The notes beneath the pieces were generated by a model, which worked only from the letters and a program-made list of their open reading frames with translations, did not search any database and had not been told where the DNA came from. A program made the position numbers and the translations under genes. Positions 5,982 to 8,059 of a DNA stretch of 8,059 nt are shown here, piece by piece. Location of the stretch: positions 1-8,059 of the forward strand of contig SXQR01000211.1 of NCBI GenBank assembly GCA_005792865.1, in the 5' to 3' direction. This DNA comes from Flavobacterium sp. (GTDB taxonomy: Bacteria > Bacteroidota > Bacteroidia > Flavobacteriales > Flavobacteriaceae). Positions within the stretch are counted from its first letter, which is position 1. Every line of letters begins with the position of its first letter.

Positions 5982-6012
5982 CAAATGTAGCAAATAAAAA
6001 ATTTCGCCGAAA
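5982..6012 (-). promoter_or_regulatory. Promoter of tRNA-Leu
   Basis: On the minus strand, TTTC (6012-6009), 19 bases, then TACATTTG (5989-5982), an exact match to the Bacteroidetes -7 consensus TAnnTTTG. It ends 10 bases before the tRNA 5' end, so transcription would start within a few bases of the mature tRNA. Confidence 0.7.
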
Positions 6013-6032
6013 AAAATTACGGGAATAATTCC

Positions 6033-6062
6033 TTTCCCACAACGATTTAATTCCTATTTTTG
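6033..6062 (+). promoter_or_regulatory. Promoter of prs
   Basis: TTTC (6033-6036), 18 bases, then TATTTTTG (6055-6062), an exact match to TAnnTTTG. Transcription would start near 6068, giving a leader of about 45 bases that contains the simple repeat AACTAACTAACTA and no Shine-Dalgarno sequence before the ATG. Confidence 0.6.
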
Positions 6063-6113
6063 CACCTCGCTAACGCGACACACAACTAACTAACTACCAA
6101 ACAACAAATTAAG

Positions 6114-7055
6114 ATGCCACACCTTGAACCGGAGGCAAAGATTTTTGCCTGTTCGCAAAGCGTGTACCTGGCAGAGAAAATTGCCGAGCATTACGGCATT
6201 CCGCTGGGTAAGGTAACGTTCTCAAAATATAGTGACGGGGAGTTTCAGCCTTCCTACGAGGAATCGATACGGGGAATCCGGGTGTTCATCATCTGTTCAA
6301 CGTTTCCCAGTGCCGACAACCTCATGGAACTGCTCCTGATGATCGACGCGGCCAAAAGGGCTTCGGCGAGGCACGTAACGGCCGTGATCCCCTATTTTGG
6401 GTGGGCGCGCCAGGACCGCAAGGACAAGCCCCGCGTCCCGATTGGGGCCAAGCTTGTCGCCAAATTGATCGAGGCGGCCGGTGCCACGCGCATCATGACC
6501 CTCGACCTGCACGCCGACCAGATCCAGGGATTCTTTGAGAAACCAGTGGATCACCTGTTTGCCTCGACGATCTTTTTGCCGCACGTGAAAAGCCTCGGGC
6601 TGGAAAATTTGACCATCGCGTCGCCGGACATGGGAGGTTCTAAAAGGGCTTATGCCTACTCGAAATTCCTCGAGTCGGACGTGGTGATCTGTTACAAGCA
6701 GCGCAAGATCGCCAACAAGGTGGACTCGATGGAGCTGATTGGCGAAGTGAAAGGAAGAAACGTCATTCTCGTGGATGACATGATCGATACGGGAGGCACG
6801 CTTGCAAAGGCCGCCGACCTGATGATGGAGAAAGGCGCATTGAGCGTCAGGGCGATCTGTACGCACGCGATCCTTTCGGGGAGCGCATATGAAAAGATCG
6901 AGAAGTCCCAGTTGAGCGAATTGATCGTGACCGACTCGATCCCGCTCAAGAGGCAGAGCGACAAGATCCGCGTGGTGAGCTGCGCGCCGCTTTTTGCCGA
7001 GGTGATGCACATTGTGCAGCACAACAACTCGATCAGTGGGAAGTTTCTAATGTGA
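6114..7055 (+). CDS. prs: Ribose-phosphate pyrophosphokinase (PRPP synthetase)
   Basis: Makes 5-phosphoribosyl-1-pyrophosphate from ribose 5-phosphate and ATP, the precursor for purines, pyrimidines, NAD, histidine and tryptophan. The 313 residues are the usual class I length. Two phosphoribosyltransferase-like domains are visible. Motifs include YFGWARQDRK (94-103, ATP site), DLHADQIQGFF (131-141, metal and ribose-phosphate region), the flexible-loop region YKQRKIANKV (194-203) and the PRPP loop VDDMIDTGGT (220-229). The ATG at 6114 gives the expected N-terminus (LEPEAKIFACSQS). It is transcribed away from tRNA-Leu. The 300-base gap and repeats before rplY make co-transcription with rplY uncertain, although the gene order is common in this phylum. 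No missing key residue. Confidence 0.97.
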   Translation: MPHLEPEAKIFACSQSVYLAEKIAEHYGIPLGKVTFSKYSDGEFQPSYEESIRGIRVFIICSTFPSADNLMELLLMIDAAKRASARHVTAVIPYFGWARQDRKDKPRVPIGAKLVAKLIEAAGATRIMTLDLHADQIQGFFEKPVDHLFASTIFLPHVKSLGLENLTIASPDMGGSKRAYAYSKFLESDVVICYKQRKIANKVDSMELIGEVKGRNVILVDDMIDTGGTLAKAADLMMEKGALSVRAICTHAILSGSAYEKIEKSQLSELIVTDSIPLKRQSDKIRVVSCAPLFAEVMHIVQHNNSISGKFLM

Positions 7056-7081
7056 CGAATGACAAATGACAAATGTCGAAC
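7054..7081 (+). repeat. GAC-phased heptamer repeat after prs
   Basis: Four consecutive 7-base units: GACGAAT, GACAAAT, GACAAAT and a degenerate GTCGAAC. The array begins inside the prs stop codon. A similar GAC-phased heptamer array precedes rplY. Confidence 0.6.
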
Positions 7082-7126
7082 GGCCGCATCAATGGAACAT
7101 CGCGTTAGATTTGAAATTAAAAGGAG

Positions 7127-7143
7127 GACAGCCGGTGGCTGTC
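7127..7143 (+). other. Hairpin behind a Shine-Dalgarno-like AAGGAGG
   Basis: GACAGCC (7127-7133) and GGCTGTC (7137-7143) form a perfect 7-bp stem with the loop GGT. It directly follows AAGGAGG (7121-7127). No T-run follows, so it is not a normal intrinsic terminator. It may be a prs 3'-end stabilising hairpin or may control the tiny GTG frame described in the findings. Confidence 0.45.
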
Positions 7144-7193
7144 AGGTATTTTAAAGATTATATTTCGGTTTATTATTGAGTTTCGATATACCC

Positions 7194-7270
7194 GCGTTAG
7201 GGATTGCAGCGGCATCCTTTTGTGACGAAGGAACAAAAGATAAAGCGAAAAGCCCGGCCGAAGGCAACGC
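7194..7270 (+). ncRNA. Candidate structured RNA element between prs and rplY
   Basis: Nested pairings enclose this segment. GCGTT (7194-7198) pairs with AACGC (7266-7270), and GGG (7200-7202) pairs with CCC (7253-7255). AT plus CTTTTGT (7214-7223, one bulged C) pairs with ACAAAAG plus AT (7233-7241). GCC-GAA-GGC (7257-7265) is a small hairpin stacked beside the closing stem. The unpaired ATTG-AGCGGC and AAAGCGAAAAG segments resemble, from memory, a motif of the type GATTGnAGCGGCATCC...GATAnAGCG that recurs in flavobacterial intergenic DNA. It may correspond to a known family such as the Flavo-1 RNA, but I cannot verify that. Function unknown. Confidence 0.45.
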
Positions 7271-7291
7271 CCAAACTGTTGAAATACAAAA

Positions 7292-7326
7292 GTCTTTCGA
7301 CTTTTGACTTTCGACTTTTGACTAAG
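7292..7326 (+). repeat. GAC-phased heptamer repeat before rplY
   Basis: Five consecutive 7-base units: GTCTTTC, GACTTTT, GACTTTC, GACTTTT and GACTAAG. Alternation of TTTT and TTTC gives an embedded 14-base direct repeat. The array ends about 30 bases before the rplY start codon and could supply the -33 part of its promoter. Confidence 0.7.
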
Positions 7327-7351
7327 AGTTTTTTTATTAACTATATATTTT
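7317..7351 (+). promoter_or_regulatory. Possible rplY promoter with very short leader
   Basis: TTTG (7317-7320), 23 bases, then TATATTTT (7344-7351), close to TAnnTTTG but without the final G. Transcription would begin within a few bases of the ATG at 7356, giving a nearly leaderless message. The spacing is at the long end of the accepted range, and the surrounding AT-rich sequence makes chance matches likely. Confidence 0.25.
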
Positions 7352-7355
7352 TACA

Positions 7356-7964
7356 ATGAAATCGATTACGATTAAAGGATCAGAAAGAGAAAGCGTGGGC
7401 AAGGTTTCGACCAAGGCCTTGCGTAATGCTGGAATGGTTCCTTGCGTGCTTTACGGAGGAAATCAGGCAGTTCACTTCTCGGCAGAAGAAGGCGCTTTCA
7501 AAAACCTAATTTACACTCCAAACGCGCACACGGTCGTGATCGACCTTGGGGAGAAAAAATTAGAGGCCGTGCTTCAGGACATCCAGGTTCACCCCATTAG
7601 TGACAAGATCCTGCACATTGACTTCTACCAACTGTTCCAGGACAAGGACGTCACCATCGACGTTCCCGTCAAGGTTACCGGAACTTCTCCGGGCGTACTG
7701 GGCGGTGGTAACCTCATCCTCAACACCCGCAAGCTTAAGGTAAAGGCGCTTCCAAAGCACCTTCCTGACTACGTGGAGGCCAACATCTCCGAACTCGAGA
7801 TGGGCAACAAGCTTTACATCACCAAGCTTAAGACCGACAACTTCAAGCTCCTCCACCCGGACAACACCGTGGTGGCGCAGGTGAAGATCTCACGTGCCGC
7901 GATGAAGGCTGCCCAGGAAGCTGCGAAAGCTGCCAAGGCACCGGCAAAAGGAAAGAAGAAGTAA
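7356..7964 (+). CDS. rplY: 50S ribosomal protein L25 (general stress protein Ctc type)
   Basis: Binds 5S rRNA in the central protuberance of the large ribosomal subunit. The 202-residue product is the long, two-domain Ctc-type form, about twice the E. coli L25. The N-terminal L25 domain (about 1-90) carries the [10 protein letters not shown] segment (26-35) and [19 protein letters not shown] (74-92). The C-terminal TL5-like beta domain (about 96-180) follows. The tail (181-202) is an Ala/Lys-rich basic extension typical of Bacteroidetes homologues. The ATG at 7356 gives the standard N-terminus MKSITIKG. Codon use looks strongly selected (many AAG, ATC, GAC, CTC), fitting high expression. A strong terminator follows directly. 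Confidence 0.95.
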   Translation: MKSITIKGSERESVGKVSTKALRNAGMVPCVLYGGNQAVHFSAEEGAFKNLIYTPNAHTVVIDLGEKKLEAVLQDIQVHPISDKILHIDFYQLFQDKDVTIDVPVKVTGTSPGVLGGGNLILNTRKLKVKALPKHLPDYVEANISELEMGNKLYITKLKTDNFKLLHPDNTVVAQVKISRAAMKAAQEAAKAAKAPAKGKKK

Positions 7965-7984
7965 TTTTTCTTTTATCAATAGGG

Positions 7985-8014
7985 AAAGCATCGGGAAACC
8001 GGTGCTTTTTTTTT
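7985..8014 (+). terminator. Intrinsic terminator of rplY
   Basis: AAAGCATCGG pairs with CCGGTGCTTT over 10 bp (one U-G pair) around a GAAA tetraloop, followed by a T-run through 8014. It lies 20 bases after the rplY stop codon, so rplY ends its transcription unit here. The remaining 45 bases to the window edge hold no recognisable gene. They contain a small hairpin, CCATTG (8042-8047) and CAATGG (8051-8056). Confidence 0.9.
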
Positions 8015-8059
8015 GGGCGTGCGGCGCCGAAGCCGTCTATTCCATTGGCGCAATGGGGA

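Noticed and set aside
5640..5993. A 117-codon minus-strand open frame
   Set aside because: It is a read-through of tRNA-Leu, its terminator, the tRNA relic and repeat ends. The PDGGIGRRAG-type peptide is the classic false translation of a leucine tRNA.
6297..7022. A 241-codon minus-strand open frame opposite prs
   Set aside because: Shadow of prs: the plus-strand frame has all PRPP synthetase motifs, and the antisense peptide is His/Arg-rich without any domain.

Overview
The window looks like ordinary chromosome of a flavobacterium-like member of the Bacteroidetes with fairly high GC for that group. The evidence is the gene content (ruvC, hemW with a cyclase-family hydrolase, a short HPF, and prs followed by rplY), the lack of Shine-Dalgarno sequences in front of most genes, and promoter-like boxes of the Bacteroidetes TAnnTTTG type. 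This placement rests on protein and motif recognition, not on a database search.

Layout. Positions 48-2098 hold a two-gene minus-strand unit: a multi-spanning membrane protein of the lysylphosphatidylglycerol-synthase/flippase type, and a membrane-anchored family 2 glycosyltransferase whose start overlaps the end of the first gene. ruvC (Holliday-junction resolvase) starts only 20 bases away in the opposite direction. After a 161-base gap comes hemW (radical-SAM heme chaperone), joined by an ATGA overlap to a cyclase/kynurenine-formamidase-like hydrolase. That gene runs tail to tail into a short hibernation-promoting factor gene on the minus strand. Positions 5047-5891 carry no convincing protein gene. 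They hold two large imperfect fold-back repeats (A on the plus strand, B apparently on the minus strand), several smaller hairpins, and a decayed partial copy of the neighbouring tRNA-Leu gene with its own terminator. tRNA-Leu(CAA) on the minus strand and prs on the plus strand are divergently transcribed from facing promoter-like sequences. prs is followed by a 300-base spacer rich in small repeats and by a candidate structured RNA element, then rplY (ribosomal protein L25) with a strong terminator.

How the genes relate. Most are housekeeping: DNA repair (RuvC), heme trafficking (HemW), ribosome hibernation (HPF), PRPP synthesis (Prs), and translation (L25, tRNA-Leu). The glycosyltransferase and membrane protein probably act together on an envelope lipid or glycan, but nothing in the sequence identifies the substrate. 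No phage, IS transposase, CRISPR or defence locus is visible. The most unusual material is non-coding: the paired fold-back repeats at 5176-5698, the tRNA-terminator relic at 5771-5907, the structured element at 7194-7270, and the phased GAC heptamers on both sides of that element.
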